Shown: positions 13,421 to 13,971 of the stretch, in pieces
Numbering within the stretch: position 1 is the first letter of the stretch
How the letters are laid out: each line of letters opens with the position of its first letter
DNA from: Baffinella frigidus
Lineage: Eukaryota; Cryptophyceae; Cryptomonadales; Baffinellaceae
DNA: 13,971 nt
Assembly (NCBI GenBank): GCA_026770585.1
Contig: MU647284.1
Location: 81,021 to 94,991 of the forward strand
Reading direction: 5' to 3'
Notes under the pieces: model-generated
The model's input: only the letters and a program-made list of their open reading frames with translations
What the model was told of the DNA's origin: nothing
The model's database searches: none
Position numbers and translations under genes: made by a program

Positions 13421-13971
13421 GAGGGGGCTACACCACGAGTAGCCTAAGAACGGGACAGAGTGAGGGCACTCAAACGTAGGCGCCAAGCGGGGATGGCGAG
13501 TAACAGGAGCCTTATTGAAAGGTGGGGGATCATTGATGCATTCGCTGCTTTACTAACTTGTGCTCTTGATCTCTGACACTTGCTTGAACTTAACTCCGCT
13601 GACTCACATTGACACTTCAGGGTACATTGTGACAACCCAGGCTAGGCCAACCACACATTTCTCTCGTCCCACCTCTGGTGTCTGGCTGATCTCATCTCTC
13701 ACACACACACACACACAATCCCTCTCACCTTGTGGGGTATCCGTGCCTGGAGCTCTTATACTTCAGTCATGGGATACCATGAGCCTCAGAACAAGGCTGA
13801 CTTGGGTTCGGTGTGTGTGTGAGAGCGCGTTCCTCTTTGGGACCTTCACACACCCCAACAGAACCGCCCTGTATCCCCTCTTCACGAGCCTCTGCACTGG
13901 AGAGCTAAACGCGATCCGAAAAAAAAAATGCTTTCTATGCAGATCCCTTCTACGGAACGGCGTGTCGTTGG
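13421..13971. other. No supported gene
   Basis: I see a (CA)n run at 13699-13717, a (GT)n run at about 13810-13820 and a short A run at 13919-13928. No exon with convincing splice sites or protein-like frame was found on either strand. Confidence 0.5.

Overview
The window is nuclear DNA of a eukaryotic alga. The first clue is a split gene with GT-AG introns and a canonical AATAAA signal. The second is a predicted leader made of a signal peptide followed by a phenylalanine-first transit peptide, the type used to enter a complex plastid of red-algal ancestry. The third is abundant degenerate CCCTAAA (plant/alga-type telomere-like) repeats, microsatellites and MITE-like elements. A cryptophyte, stramenopile, haptophyte, chromerid or dinoflagellate are all possible; the sequence does not decide between them.

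Layout. 1-790: poly-G edge, two copies of a MITE-like palindromic family and a 25-bp tandem repeat. 795-2489 (minus strand): one intact, very GC-rich, intronless gene for a 564-residue SPRY-domain protein with a long Ala/Pro/Gln-rich tail. 2490-2917: short divergent intergenic region carrying a 316-bp segment bounded by 15-bp inverted repeats. 2918-12586 (plus strand): a split gene that I reconstruct as a DNL-type zinc-finger protein (Zim17/Hep1/DNLZ family, Hsp70-escort chaperone), 164 residues in its simplest form. Its exons are 2918-3130, 8401-8457, 9582-9639, 10729-10780, 11747-11801 and 12527-12586, and every junction keeps frame. 12587-13971: 3' UTR, two more MITE copies, a polypurine tract, and about 550 bases in which I see no gene.

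The main discovery is inside the introns. The gene carries duplicated, spliceable exons in two places. A proline-rich linker exon (4032-4160, 4262-4369, plus a frameshifted third copy at 4484-4569) has phase 0 at both ends, so each intact copy fits between leader and zinc finger. The exon holding the conserved SYEKG...VRCDG segment (9582-9639) has a second copy at 9918-9972 with both splice sites intact but one codon fewer, shortening the spacing between the two zinc-binding CxxC pairs from 21 to 20 residues. Substitutions between copies are largely synonymous or conservative, so the copies were under coding constraint.

The introns also hold paired ~140-bp elements with complementary ends and compensatory stem changes, several large hairpins, telomere-like C-rich tracts lying directly upstream of three of the five 3' splice sites, and a mosaic insertion that includes a 26-base exact piece of the neighbouring SPRY gene. 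All identifications come from reading the sequence; no alignment or database search was run.
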